From UBA9715 sp003452695 (GTDB lineage: Bacteria > Actinomycetota > Coriobacteriia > Coriobacteriales > Eggerthellaceae): a stretch of 64,000 nt of DNA. The notes under the pieces are model-generated. The model worked only from the letters and a program-made list of their open reading frames with translations. It made no database searches and had not been told where the DNA came from. Made by a program: the position numbers and the translations under genes. The stretch covers positions 12,642 to 76,641 of the forward strand of contig CAMOTA010000001.1 in assembly GCA_946625225.1 (NCBI GenBank), read 5' to 3'. Below, in pieces: positions 20,619 through 28,546 of the stretch. Within the stretch, counting starts at the first letter, position 1; every line of letters begins with the position of its first letter.

Positions 20619-20650
20619 TTTTCCACAGCCAAAGGGCATAGTTTTCCACA
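20619..20650 (+). promoter_or_regulatory. Two TTTTCCACA DnaA-box-like sites upstream of dnaA
   Basis: Two identical 9-mers TTTTCCACA lie in direct orientation at 20619-20627 and 20642-20650, 23 bases apart, 46 bases or more before the dnaA start. A possible -10 box TATACT follows at 20658, placing the second site where it would overlap the promoter. Autorepression of dnaA by DnaA is known in other bacteria; here it is inference. The remaining part of 20434-20695 holds only a GC-rich segment and a small inverted repeat. Confidence 0.6.
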
Positions 20651-20695
20651 AGTGGTCTATACTTGCAGCTTGCAAGCGTTAAAGCGAGGTGGACC

Positions 20696-22207
20696 ATGAA
20701 CAGCGAACAGCTTAGAAACGAATGGAACGATGTCTGCAATCGCATAAAGCAGTACGATTCCATCAACGCTTCTCAGATGAACGCGTTTTTCTCCCGCTTG
20801 CAGCCCCAGGCCATGAGCGAAGACTTCATCATGCTCACGGCCGACAACGATTTCATCAAAACCTGGATAGAGATGCACTACAGCCGCTATATCCAGCAAG
20901 CGCTCTTCGATTTGCACGGAGTCGAGTTCACCGTTGCCATCGAAGTGGACTCCAACCAACCGGTCCCCCTTTCTGGCCAAGAGCCGATGGAAAGGACGCC
21001 GGCGGAAGAGATGGCCGCGCCCGCGGATGGGACCATGCACGAGGACAGGGAAAAACCCCTGGAAATTGAAGATACGCGCCGGTCCGAACCGCCCATCGAC
21101 GAAAAGGGTGAAGCTACGGGCGACGACCACCTAAGGAAGGCGTTGCTCTCGAGCGTATCCACCCTTACCTTCGAGAATTTCGTGATAGGCGCATCCAACA
21201 GAATGGCCTATTCCATGGCTGTCTCCGTTGCCGAGGAACCTGGCCGCAGCATGCTGAACCCCCTCTTCATCTACGGCCGTTCAGGATTGGGGAAAACTCA
21301 CCTCATGAGGGCCATACAGAACTACGTGAACGAGACAAGGCCCGAACTGAAAACCATCTACGTGGATTCCGCCGATTTCCTGAGCGGCTACGTTGAATCG
21401 GTCGTGGCCCACGACAAGCAAAAATCCAGCTTCAAGAACTTCAAGAACCAGTATCAGGAAGCCGATATCCTTCTCATAGACGACATTCAGTACCTGCAGG
21501 GCAAAGAGCAGACGCTCGACATAGTGTTTCAGATATTCAACCGCTTGGTGGACGAGGGCAAGCAAGTCGTTCTCTCAGCCGACCGCGCGCCGAAGAACAT
21601 CGTCATGGACGAGCGCTACCAGAGCAGGTTCAACAGCGGGGGAACGTTCGACATCCAGCCGCCCGAGGTGGAAACGAAGCTCGGCATTATAAAGAGCTTC
21701 GTAGAAGAATACCGCGAGACGAGCGAATACAAGAATTTCTCTCTTCCCGAACAGGTCGAACGCTACATAGCGGAAAACTCGAGCTCCAATATACGCGAGC
21801 TGAAAAGCGCCGTGACCAAGATAATCTACTACATGAACTCCACCGATGCCGCGGGCATTTCCATAGACGACGTGGCGCGCCTGCTGGAGAACCATTTCTC
21901 CGGCGGGGCCATGAAGAAGCTATCCGTCCTGGACATCCAAAAACAGGTGGAATCCTACTACGACGTGAGCCACACCGACTTAATCGGGCAGAAACGGGCG
22001 CGCAAGATCGTGTATGCCCGACAAATTGCAATCTACCTTTCCCGTCAGATGCTCGACCTTCCCTACAATTCCATAGCGAAGAACTTCGGCGGGCGAGACC
22101 ATACGACGATAATGTATTCGGTTACCAACGTGGAAGAAAAGATGAAGGAGAACAGGGAGCTGCGCGAGGAAATTGAAAACATAAAGCGCCGCATCCGCGA
22201 GATGTAA
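20696..22207 (+). CDS. dnaA: Chromosomal replication initiator protein DnaA
   Basis: This 503-residue AAA+ initiator binds DnaA boxes and melts the origin. It has an N-terminal domain I (about 1-90, 'NEWNDVCNRIKQ'), a long acidic/Pro-rich domain II (about 95-150), the ATPase with Walker A GRSGLGKTHL and Walker B ILLIDDIQYL, and domain IV with 'RARKIVYARQIAIYLSRQML' and the DNA-contact motif GGRDHTTIMYSV. Translation most likely begins at the ATG at 20696 (AGCGAGG upstream); an earlier in-frame start at 20663 would fall at the promoter. It is unusual in being co-directional with rpmH and divergent from dnaN. Confidence 0.97.
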   Translation: MNSEQLRNEWNDVCNRIKQYDSINASQMNAFFSRLQPQAMSEDFIMLTADNDFIKTWIEMHYSRYIQQALFDLHGVEFTVAIEVDSNQPVPLSGQEPMERTPAEEMAAPADGTMHEDREKPLEIEDTRRSEPPIDEKGEATGDDHLRKALLSSVSTLTFENFVIGASNRMAYSMAVSVAEEPGRSMLNPLFIYGRSGLGKTHLMRAIQNYVNETRPELKTIYVDSADFLSGYVESVVAHDKQKSSFKNFKNQYQEADILLIDDIQYLQGKEQTLDIVFQIFNRLVDEGKQVVLSADRAPKNIVMDERYQSRFNSGGTFDIQPPEVETKLGIIKSFVEEYRETSEYKNFSLPEQVERYIAENSSSNIRELKSAVTKIIYYMNSTDAAGISIDDVARLLENHFSGGAMKKLSVLDIQKQVESYYDVSHTDLIGQKRARKIVYARQIAIYLSRQMLDLPYNSIAKNFGGRDHTTIMYSVTNVEEKMKENRELREEIENIKRRIREM

Positions 22208-22747
22208 TCCCCCTCCTTCAAGGGCACCAGCCCTCATCCGAACCGCTTGGACAAGGCGTGCTGCCCTTGCTTGTAGATTAATCTCTCTTGCATTTCTCGC
22301 TTTTGAAAATATTTATATATTGTTGTTGTAATAAGGACGGTAGAAAAGTGGAAAACGGAGAAATGCGCTGATTGAAGGGGAATTTTGGGAAAATTGTGAT
22401 TGTTGAAAAACCGGCCTGTCTTCAACGGGGAATATTTGTGGAATAGTGGAATCCTCTGGAAAACGGTGGTTTTCAACCGCTCTTCAATCATTCGCTAACA
22501 GTTTTTCCACCACAAGGTATTGAGCGTTCCTATAATGATGCTTCCCTATGTTGATGAAACGTAAAATGCCCGGCTCGCGCCTTCCGAACGATTCCGCCGG
22601 CCTCTCGAACCTTCCAGCGCGGCACTGCGGGGGCGAAGATGGGGTTTGTAGGGAGGTTTTGGAGGGTAAATTGGGATATTGACGAAGGTCAGACGCGTAC
22701 TATAATCTAACGGTTGCTCAATTTTAACACTACGAAAGGTAACACTT
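22208..22747. other. dnaA-rpmH intergenic region: AT-rich stretch and DnaA-box-like sites
   Basis: These 540 bases contain no gene. An AT-rich tract at about 22275-22335 is a candidate unwinding element. Box-like sequences are AGTGGAAAA (22347), TGTGGAATA (22437) and TTTTCCACC (22503). In many bacteria dnaA-rpmH is the origin. Here boxes on both sides of the dnaA segment suggest a split origin or one displaced by the dnaA inversion. The rpmH promoter lies at the right end. Confidence 0.55.
22679..22706 (+). promoter_or_regulatory. Promoter of rpmH
   Basis: TTGACG (22679-22684) and TATAAT (22701-22706) are separated by 16 bases and end about 40 bases before the rpmH ATG. This is a near-consensus sigma-70-type promoter and fits strong expression of a ribosomal protein gene. 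Confidence 0.75.
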
Positions 22748-22882
22748 ATGAAGCGCACATACCAACCTAATAAACGCAAGCGCGCCAAGACCCATGGCTT
22801 CCGTGCCCGCATGGCAACCAAGGGCGGCCGTGCAGTGTTGGCCCGCCGTCGTGCCAAGGGCCGCAAGCGCCTTACCGTCTAG
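22748..22882 (+). CDS. rpmH: 50S ribosomal protein L34
   Basis: This 44-residue, highly basic protein begins MKRTYQPNKRKRAKTHGFRA and ends 'GRKRLTV', an unmistakable L34 that binds 23S rRNA in the large subunit. The ribosome site is weak (GAAAGGTAAC). It is the first gene of the rpmH-rnpA-yidD-yidC-jag cluster, with rnpA starting only three bases after its stop, implying a shared transcript. Confidence 0.97.
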   Translation: MKRTYQPNKRKRAKTHGFRARMATKGGRAVLARRRAKGRKRLTV

Positions 22883-22885
22883 CCC

Positions 22886-23221
22886 GTGAAGACCATCCGG
22901 TCCAGTTCGGAAATCTCAGAGCTTTTCGATCGCGGACGGCGCGTTCATACGCCTCATTTGAATTTGATAATTCTACGGCATGAGAAGCAACACGACCATG
23001 ACGGTCGTGTTGCTTTTATAGCAGGGAAAAAGCTTGGCAATGCCGTTTGGAGAAATCGGGCAAAGCGCCGCATGCGCGCATTGTGCCGCGATGTGGGCGG
23101 GCCGTTCGACGGCTTCGATGTTGCTTTCATTGCACGGCGGGACATGGATTCTGCTCCTTGGAAAGACATTCGCTCGGATCTTGCAAATGCATTGAGGAAA
23201 GCTGGTGTGGGCCGTGGATAA
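22886..23221 (+). CDS. rnpA: Ribonuclease P protein component
   Basis: This 111-residue basic protein partners with the RNase P RNA to mature tRNA 5' ends. The RNR signature is GNAVWRNRAKRRMRALCR, and the first helix/strand region 'SSEISELFDRGRRVHTPHLNLIIL' is typical. It starts at GTG three bases after the rpmH stop. The RNA partner gene rnpB is not in this window. Confidence 0.95.
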   Translation: MKTIRSSSEISELFDRGRRVHTPHLNLIILRHEKQHDHDGRVAFIAGKKLGNAVWRNRAKRRMRALCRDVGGPFDGFDVAFIARRDMDSAPWKDIRSDLANALRKAGVGRG

Positions 23222-23501
23222 CGTGCGCAGCGAAGTTCGCCACGAATTCAACGACGGGGCGGAATCTGCTCCCCGTCGCGTGAAGAGCATAGCCTGCAAG
23301 ATGGCCGTTCTTGTTATCAGGTTCTATCAGTTTGCCCTATCCCCCCATCTTGCGGGATGTTGCCGGTTCGAGCCGACGTGCTCGTCGTATGGTTTGCAGG
23401 CGTTTCAGAAATACGGATTCTTCAAAGCGTTGAAGCTGACGCTCTCTCGTCTCTCTCGTTGTCGTCCGGGGGGCCCTTACGGTTACGATCCCCTTCCGTA
23501 G
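23205..23501 (+). CDS. yidD: Membrane protein insertion efficiency factor YidD
   Basis: This protein of up to 98 residues shows the YidD core: 'LVIRFYQFALSPHLAGCCRFEPTCSSYGLQAFQKYGFFKALKLTLSRLSRCRPGGPYGYDPLP', here with the conserved three cysteines and the terminal GGxGYDP. YidD aids insertion of YidC substrates. The GTG at 23205 overlaps rnpA by 17 bases; the N-terminal 30 residues are not conserved, so a later start is possible. Position between rnpA and yidC is the standard arrangement. Confidence 0.92.
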   Translation: MWAVDNVRSEVRHEFNDGAESAPRRVKSIACKMAVLVIRFYQFALSPHLAGCCRFEPTCSSYGLQAFQKYGFFKALKLTLSRLSRCRPGGPYGYDPLP

Positions 23502-23539
23502 GGAAGCGCGCCCCTTTGGTATAGAGGAAGGAAAGGTGT

Positions 23540-24346
23540 ATGTCGGAAATTACGGAAGTAAACGGAATTTGGGAGGCTATACTCTGGGGAATAGCCTGGG
23601 TGGTGGAGAAATTCTTCTACCTTGCCCAGGACTGGGGTCTGGCAATCATCCTGTTCACCATCGTGTTCAGGTTGCTGATGATGCCCCTTATGCTCAGCCA
23701 GAGCAAATCGAGTTTCCAAATGCAGAAAGTACAGCCCCTGATAAAGGAGATCCAGACGAAGTGGGCAAACGACCCCGTCAGGATGCAGGAGGAAACGCAG
23801 AAGCTGTATGCCGAGACCAAGTTCAATCCCTTGGCAAGCTGCGTCCCCATGCTCATCCAGATGCCCATCTTCATCGCCCTGTTCCAGGTGCTCAGAAACA
23901 TCCAGACCTATTTGCCCAAGTATGATGGCACGTTCACTTTCTACAACATAGTGCCCAGCCTGACGGCCACGCCCGCCGAAATGCTTGAAAAGGGAGTTGG
24001 CCCGTTCATTCCCTACGCCGTGCTCATAATCATCTTCGTCGGCGCAACGTTTCTTCCCATGTTGCTGCAGCAGCGCACCAATTCAGACCAGCAGCAGAAG
24101 AACCAGATGTACCTGATGTCCATTATCATGGGCGTCATGATGCTGTTCGTCAGCTGGAGCTCCCCCGCCGGCGTTCTGCTGTTCTGGGGCGTGTCGGGCA
24201 TAATAGCCGTGGCCACCCAGCAGATTTACATGCGCCACCTGAGGAAACAGGATGCCGAAGCGCAGGAGGCCATCATAGAAGTAGCTCCCGTGAAGGTGGA
24301 AGTGGAGCGCAAGGTGAAGAAGAAGCGGCCCACCAAGAAGCGCTAG
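23540..24346 (+). CDS. yidC: Membrane protein insertase YidC/Oxa1
   Basis: This 268-residue insertase helps place membrane proteins, alone or with SecYEG. It has the Gram-positive/actinobacterial short form without the large periplasmic domain. The first core membrane segment contains the conserved groove arginine in 'IVFRLLMMPLMLSQSKSS'. The cytoplasmic helical hairpin 'QPLIKEIQTKWANDPVRMQEETQKLYAE' and four further membrane segments ('MLIQMPIFIALFQVL', 'YAVLIIIFVGATFLPMLL', 'MGVMMLFVSWSSPAGVLLFW') follow. The tail is basic (KKKRPTKKR), fitting ribosome binding. No lipoprotein signal is evident. Confidence 0.95.
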   Translation: MSEITEVNGIWEAILWGIAWVVEKFFYLAQDWGLAIILFTIVFRLLMMPLMLSQSKSSFQMQKVQPLIKEIQTKWANDPVRMQEETQKLYAETKFNPLASCVPMLIQMPIFIALFQVLRNIQTYLPKYDGTFTFYNIVPSLTATPAEMLEKGVGPFIPYAVLIIIFVGATFLPMLLQQRTNSDQQQKNQMYLMSIIMGVMMLFVSWSSPAGVLLFWGVSGIIAVATQQIYMRHLRKQDAEAQEAIIEVAPVKVEVERKVKKKRPTKKR

Positions 24347-24421
24347 CACGTTTAACGGAGGAAGAGGCAACAACCGATCGGTGCATGAAAAAATGCGCCA
24401 ACGTGAAGTAAGGAGCGTTCC

Positions 24422-25006
24422 ATGAACGAGGAAATGGAAGAGATGGAAACTGGCCAGATAGAGGAAGAGGAAATGGTCGAAGAGCTGGAAGCGGACGAAG
24501 GGGAAGAGGCGGCCGACGACGGCAAGCTGCACCTGACCGACGAGCAGCTCGACGAAATAGCGGATACCGCCATCGCCGCCCTTCGGGACGTGTTGAAGTA
24601 TTTCAACGTGGGAGAGGTGACCATCGACGAATACGAAGGCGACGAAGGCGAGCTTATCCTGGATATTACCGGTGACGACCTGGCGGTGCTTATCGGGCGT
24701 CATGGCAAGACCCTCGAGGCGCTTCAATTCCTGATCTCGGCCATTACGGTACGCAAGATCGGGTATCGTTTCCCGGTGATCATCGACGTGGAAAGCTACA
24801 AGAACCGTCAGAGGCAGAAGCTGGAATCGCTGGCACGCTCATCTGCGAGCAAGGCCGCATCTCGGGGGCACAGCGTGAAACTCAGGCCCATGACGCCCTA
24901 CGAGCGCCGGATAATCCATGTGGCCCTCCGGGACGATCCGCGTGTGAACACGGCATCCGAAGGAGAGGGCACCGGGAGGCACGTGGTTATCGTTCCAGTG
25001 AAGTAA
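24422..25006 (+). CDS. jag: KH-R3H RNA-binding protein Jag/KhpB
   Basis: This 194-residue protein has a very acidic N-terminus (about 1-40), a KH domain with the GxxG loop in 'DLAVLIGRHGKTLEALQFLI', and an R3H domain ('RPMTPYERRIIHVALRDDP'). The classic Jag N-terminal domain is replaced by the acidic stretch, as in actinobacterial versions. KhpB-type proteins bind RNA and influence cell elongation and division in Gram-positives. It follows yidC in the conserved cluster and ends at an intrinsic terminator. Confidence 0.93.
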   Translation: MNEEMEEMETGQIEEEEMVEELEADEGEEAADDGKLHLTDEQLDEIADTAIAALRDVLKYFNVGEVTIDEYEGDEGELILDITGDDLAVLIGRHGKTLEALQFLISAITVRKIGYRFPVIIDVESYKNRQRQKLESLARSSASKAASRGHSVKLRPMTPYERRIIHVALRDDPRVNTASEGEGTGRHVVIVPVK

Positions 25007-25015
25007 ACGCAAGAC

Positions 25016-25039
25016 AAAGGGCCCTTCGCAGGGCCCTTT
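25016..25039 (+). terminator. Intrinsic terminator after jag
   Basis: A perfect stem AAAGGGCCCT / AGGGCCCTTT with a TCGC loop follows the jag stop by 9 bases; the A-rich and T-rich ends of the stem give the U-rich exit. It closes the rpmH-jag unit. Confidence 0.85.
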
Positions 25040-25057
25040 CAATTGATGAAACCAGAT

Positions 25058-25212
25058 GTCACCCTGCGGCTTCGGGCGCCGGCGCGCGGGGCACGGAGAG
25101 GGGATTCGGTCTTGTCCTCGGCTAACTTTAGAATTCTTAAAGTATGTGCCTGCGGAATCGCCCTCACCCCTCTCCGTGCCCCGCGCGCCGGCGCCCGAAG
25201 CCGCAGGGTGAC
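25058..25212. repeat. Long inverted repeat, 46-bp perfect arms
   Basis: Arms at 25058-25103 and 25167-25212 are exact reverse complements and flank a 63-base spacer, between the jag terminator and rsmG. The right arm extends into a segment with TGAGGGCGATTCCGCAGGC (complement strand) that is shared with the partial repeat at the right window edge. No coding capacity of its own; it looks like a dispersed palindromic element. Confidence 0.85.
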
Positions 25213-25239
25213 AAACCCGACGATCATTCGAGGACTTGC

Positions 25240-25929
25240 ATGGACATCTCCAATTATCCTATGTTCACTTCCCTTGATTCCAGCCAACAGGAATTAATGC
25301 GCCGCCATCTTCAGATGGTGATGAAGCTTAACGAGAAGATGAACCTTACGCGCATAGCCGATGGCGAAGAGGGAATGCTTCTTCACGTGGAAGATTCCCT
25401 TGGGGCCCTTCCCGAAATGAAGGAAGCGCCGGAGGGACCCTATGCAGACCTTGGGAGCGGCGCTGGATTCCCGGGTATTCCCCTTGCCATAGCTACCGGT
25501 AGAAAGACGCTTCTCATCGATGCGCGGATGAAGAAGATGAACGCAGTCCAGGGCATCGTGGAATCTTTGGGGCTGGAATCGACCATCGGCGTGTATGCCG
25601 GCAGGGCGGAGCTGTATGCCAGGAAGAACCCCAATGCCTTCTGCGTTATCACCGCGCGCGCCCTGGCCAAGCTTTCAGTGCTCCTGGAGTTGTCGGCCCC
25701 CCTGTTGAAGCGCGGCGGCAGGGCCATCTTCTACAAATCGCATGTAGAGGAAGGGGAAATGAAGGATGCCATCCGCGTATGCGATACGACGGGGATGCGA
25801 CTCGTAGGCGATAGGAATTTCATGCTCGGGGGTGCCTACGAACGTCGTATCGTCACGTTCGAAAGCGTGGCGCCCCCCAAGATGAAACTTCCTCGCCTAG
25901 AAGGACAAGCGCAGAAAAATCCCCTATAG
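25240..25929 (+). CDS. rsmG: 16S rRNA (guanine-527-N7)-methyltransferase RsmG
   Basis: This 229-residue SAM-dependent enzyme methylates G527 of 16S rRNA. SAM-binding motif I is YADLGSGAGFPGIPLAI. Typical RsmG segments precede it ('NEKMNLTRIADGEEGMLLHVEDSL'), and 'VITARALAKLSVLLELSAPLLKRGG' follows. The ATG at 25240 is preceded by GAGG and matches the family's usual N-terminus; the open frame upstream runs through the inverted repeat and is not coding. Loss of this enzyme confers low-level streptomycin resistance in other bacteria. Confidence 0.95.
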   Translation: MDISNYPMFTSLDSSQQELMRRHLQMVMKLNEKMNLTRIADGEEGMLLHVEDSLGALPEMKEAPEGPYADLGSGAGFPGIPLAIATGRKTLLIDARMKKMNAVQGIVESLGLESTIGVYAGRAELYARKNPNAFCVITARALAKLSVLLELSAPLLKRGGRAIFYKSHVEEGEMKDAIRVCDTTGMRLVGDRNFMLGGAYERRIVTFESVAPPKMKLPRLEGQAQKNPL

Positions 25930-26379
25930 CATCTCCTTGGTGAGACGAGCTCTCGTCCACGTAGACCCCGCAAGCTAAGGGGGATATTGCGACGACCGCT
26001 GGCCCGGAAGCGGTGGATAAGCGCTTTCTTGAAGAAGATGTTTCACGTGAAACATCGATGAATGTGGCTGTCCCAACGTTTTTCTGACCGCTACCGATAC
26101 CTTCAATTGGTATCATGGCAACACAGGAACGAAGCACCAGCTTCTCCGTATAAATGCAACATAACTGTAGAAGACGGAAGAACAAGCCATTTGAGCTATC
26201 TGCGTTCAATATGCATTGCGTTTGCTTCAAGCCACGCAAGGGCAACGAATCTGCCTGTCCGTGGCTTGCAACGAGATACGAACAACCCTGCTTCGGGTGA
26301 GGCGGGGGAAGAAGCGATGCCTGCCAAGGCATCGGATGTTGTGCAATGGACATGAAGTGCATGGTTGAAGGGAGCTCGG
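25930..26379. other. rsmG-parA intergenic region
   Basis: These 450 bases hold one perfect parS site (26039), a DnaA-box-like GGTGGATAA (26012), and a 9-bp inverted repeat CAAGCCACG / CGTGGCTTG (26228 and 26260). I see no gene; short open frames here lack ribosome sites and homology. Confidence 0.6.
26039..26054. promoter_or_regulatory. parS centromere site
   Basis: TGTTTCACGTGAAACA is the exact 16-bp consensus for chromosomal ParB binding. It lies upstream of parA in the rsmG-parA gap, about 6.5 kb from the putative origin. Confidence 0.95.
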
Positions 26380-27330
26380 ATGGGAATCTTCGATAATTTC
26401 AAGAAACGAGAGGCAGCCTTGACCGGAGAAGGCCAAGGCCGAGAAGAAGCTTCTTCCCGAGGCCCTCTTTCACCCGCCCTTGAATCGGGCGAAGGATCCA
26501 TCTCGTTTGGCGAAGACGCGCAGGACGTTGTTCGGGAAGAAGTGAGCCACGAGCACAAGGCGCCTTCCCGCACGATGGTGGTGGCCATCATCAACCAGAA
26601 AGGCGGAGTGGGAAAATCCACGACCGCGGTTAACCTGTCTGCCGCCTTGGGGGAAATGGGCAAGAAGGTCCTGCTGGTAGATTTGGACCCTCAGGGCAAT
26701 TCCACCAGCGGATTGGGTATAGAAAAGAAGCAGTTGAAGGCTTGCGTGTACAACGTGCTTCTCGAGGACCTTTCCATGCGCGATGCCGTCATTGCGTCGG
26801 TAATGCAGAACCTCGATCTCGTTCCCGCCACCATTAACCTCGCTGGAGCTGAAGTCGAATTGGTATCCGAAATGGCACGGGAAAGCCGGCTGAAAGATGC
26901 CATAGCCGAGCTAAGGGGCGCGTATGACTATGTTTTCATCGATTGTCCCCCTTCTCTCGGATTGCTCACCGTCAATTCCCTCGTGGCGGCCGACAAGCTC
27001 ATCATCCCCATCCAGACGGAGTTCTACGCATTGGAAGGTGTGACAAAACTCCTTGAATCGATGAAACGTGTCAAAACAAGGCTTAATCCGTCACTCGAGA
27101 TTTTCGGCATCCTGCTCACCATGTACGATGGGAGGACGACCCTCTCGCGGCAGGTGGCGGCAGAGGTAAGGAAATATTTCGGTAAACAAGTATTCGAAAC
27201 GATCATACCGAGAACAGTGAAGCTTTCGGAAGCGCCGAGCTATGGCGTTCCCATAACCCAATACGATCCATTGGGAAAGGGAGCTGCAGCGTATGTGAAC
27301 CTTGCAAAGGAAGTGGTCGAGCGTGGCTAA
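26380..27330 (+). CDS. parA: Chromosome partitioning ATPase ParA/Soj
   Basis: This 316-residue Walker-type ATPase moves origin regions together with ParB. The deviant Walker A is INQKGGVGKSTTAVNLSAAL, Walker A' is 'LLVDLDPQGNSTSGLG', and Walker B is 'DYVFIDCPPSLGLLTVNSL'. About 65 extra N-terminal residues, polar and charged, precede the ATPase core. AGGGAG sits before the ATG at 26380; a TTG five codons upstream is less likely. Its stop overlaps the parB start by 8 bases. Confidence 0.96.
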   Translation: MGIFDNFKKREAALTGEGQGREEASSRGPLSPALESGEGSISFGEDAQDVVREEVSHEHKAPSRTMVVAIINQKGGVGKSTTAVNLSAALGEMGKKVLLVDLDPQGNSTSGLGIEKKQLKACVYNVLLEDLSMRDAVIASVMQNLDLVPATINLAGAEVELVSEMARESRLKDAIAELRGAYDYVFIDCPPSLGLLTVNSLVAADKLIIPIQTEFYALEGVTKLLESMKRVKTRLNPSLEIFGILLTMYDGRTTLSRQVAAEVRKYFGKQVFETIIPRTVKLSEAPSYGVPITQYDPLGKGAAAYVNLAKEVVERG

Positions 27331-28396
27331 GCAGAGAAGCGGTCTAGGCAGGGGTCTGGATTCCTTGCTCGGTGGGGATTTCGAAGAAGTATCTGCAACC
27401 GAGAAAGACGAATCGCAGGTATCCCGGGAAAAGGACGAAACTGTTCGAGAAACGGGAGATGCTTCCGCCCAGGAAGAGGTAATCTACTCGAGCAAGGAAG
27501 ACAATATAACGATAAAGGGGGTTGTGGAACGCAAGGTGCCGGGTCCAGTCGCCCCGCCTAAGAAACCCCCTGTTGTTCCCGTACAGCAAGCTGCGAGGAA
27601 AGACGGGGAGGGAAGCGAGGGCATAGAGGTGAATATAGACCTCGTGAAGCCCAATCCTAACCAGCCGCGCATAAATTTCAAGAAGGAAGATTTAGAAGAG
27701 CTCGCCCAATCCATCCGCAAGAATGGGCTGCTGCAGCCCATTCTCGTGCGCCCTGTGGGGGACATGTACGAAATAATAGCCGGAGAGCGCCGTTGGCAAG
27801 CATGCAAGACCTTAGGAATGGAGAAGGTTCCCATCAGGATAAAGGAAGCAGACGACGAGGAAACCGTCATACTTGCCCTGATAGAGAACATACAGCGCAG
27901 CGACCTTAACCCCATCGAAGAGGCGTATGGCTATAGGCGCATGATGGAACGTGGCAAGATGACCCAATCGGAAGTGGCTCAGGCCGTAAGCAAGGGTCGA
28001 ACCACCATCACGAACGCCCTGCGCCTGCTCGAGCTGCCCGAAGAAGCCCAGCAGCTGCTCTTCGAGGAAAAGATAACCGCAGGCCATGCCCGTGCGATTC
28101 TTTCGATACCGAGCAAAGAAGGAAGGATCAAGCTAACCGACAAGCTGATGGAGGAAAAGTTGTCGGTGCGCGATGCCGAGCGAATAGCAAAGCAGATTGC
28201 GGGAAAAGGCCAGAAGAGAGACACATCCGAGAAAGTGCAAGCTCCCAAGTCCTATAAGACGGTGGCGCGCGCCCTGAAGGACACGTTGGAAACGGATGTG
28301 AAGATAAAGAGCGTTAAGGGACAGAATAAAATAGAGATATCGTTCAAGGACGAAGCGGATTTAGAAAGGCTCTATCGCAAGATAGCATCGCAATAG
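27323..28396 (+). CDS. parB: Chromosome partitioning protein ParB/Spo0J
   Basis: This 357-residue CTP-dependent clamp binds the parS sites found nearby. It starts with the family hallmark 'KQRSGLGRGLDSLLGG' (the ParA-stimulating segment). A charged linker follows, then the ParB/Srx domain with 'IDLVKPNPNQPRINFK', the arginine-rich CTP-site motif IIAGERRWQACKTLG and 'ALIENIQRSDLNPIEEAYGY', then a helix-turn-helix ('TQSEVAQAVSKGRTTITNALRLLELP') and a C-terminal dimerisation domain. The start is a GTG overlapping parA; GGAAGTGG precedes it. A small hairpin (28397-28433) follows the stop. Confidence 0.96.
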   Translation: MAKQRSGLGRGLDSLLGGDFEEVSATEKDESQVSREKDETVRETGDASAQEEVIYSSKEDNITIKGVVERKVPGPVAPPKKPPVVPVQQAARKDGEGSEGIEVNIDLVKPNPNQPRINFKKEDLEELAQSIRKNGLLQPILVRPVGDMYEIIAGERRWQACKTLGMEKVPIRIKEADDEETVILALIENIQRSDLNPIEEAYGYRRMMERGKMTQSEVAQAVSKGRTTITNALRLLELPEEAQQLLFEEKITAGHARAILSIPSKEGRIKLTDKLMEEKLSVRDAERIAKQIAGKGQKRDTSEKVQAPKSYKTVARALKDTLETDVKIKSVKGQNKIEISFKDEADLERLYRKIASQ

Positions 28397-28477
28397 AGGT
28401 AGCCGCCGCCGGCCGGGCCGTGGGCAGCTACCTGTAGAGCGACTCGGCACGTATTCGACTTCCTTGTTCCACGCTGG

Positions 28478-28514
28478 ATTGCCTTTCACCGCGAACCTGG
28501 CCGTGAAAGGCAAT
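28478..28514. terminator. Hairpin between convergent parB and rlmN
   Basis: A perfect 12-bp stem (ATTGCCTTTCAC / GTGAAAGGCAAT) with a 13-nt loop lies between the two convergent stops. It could serve both strands; U-tracts are poor. Confidence 0.6.
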
Positions 28515-28546
28515 ACGAATCGATCAAGCAACGTTTCCTCGGCTGC

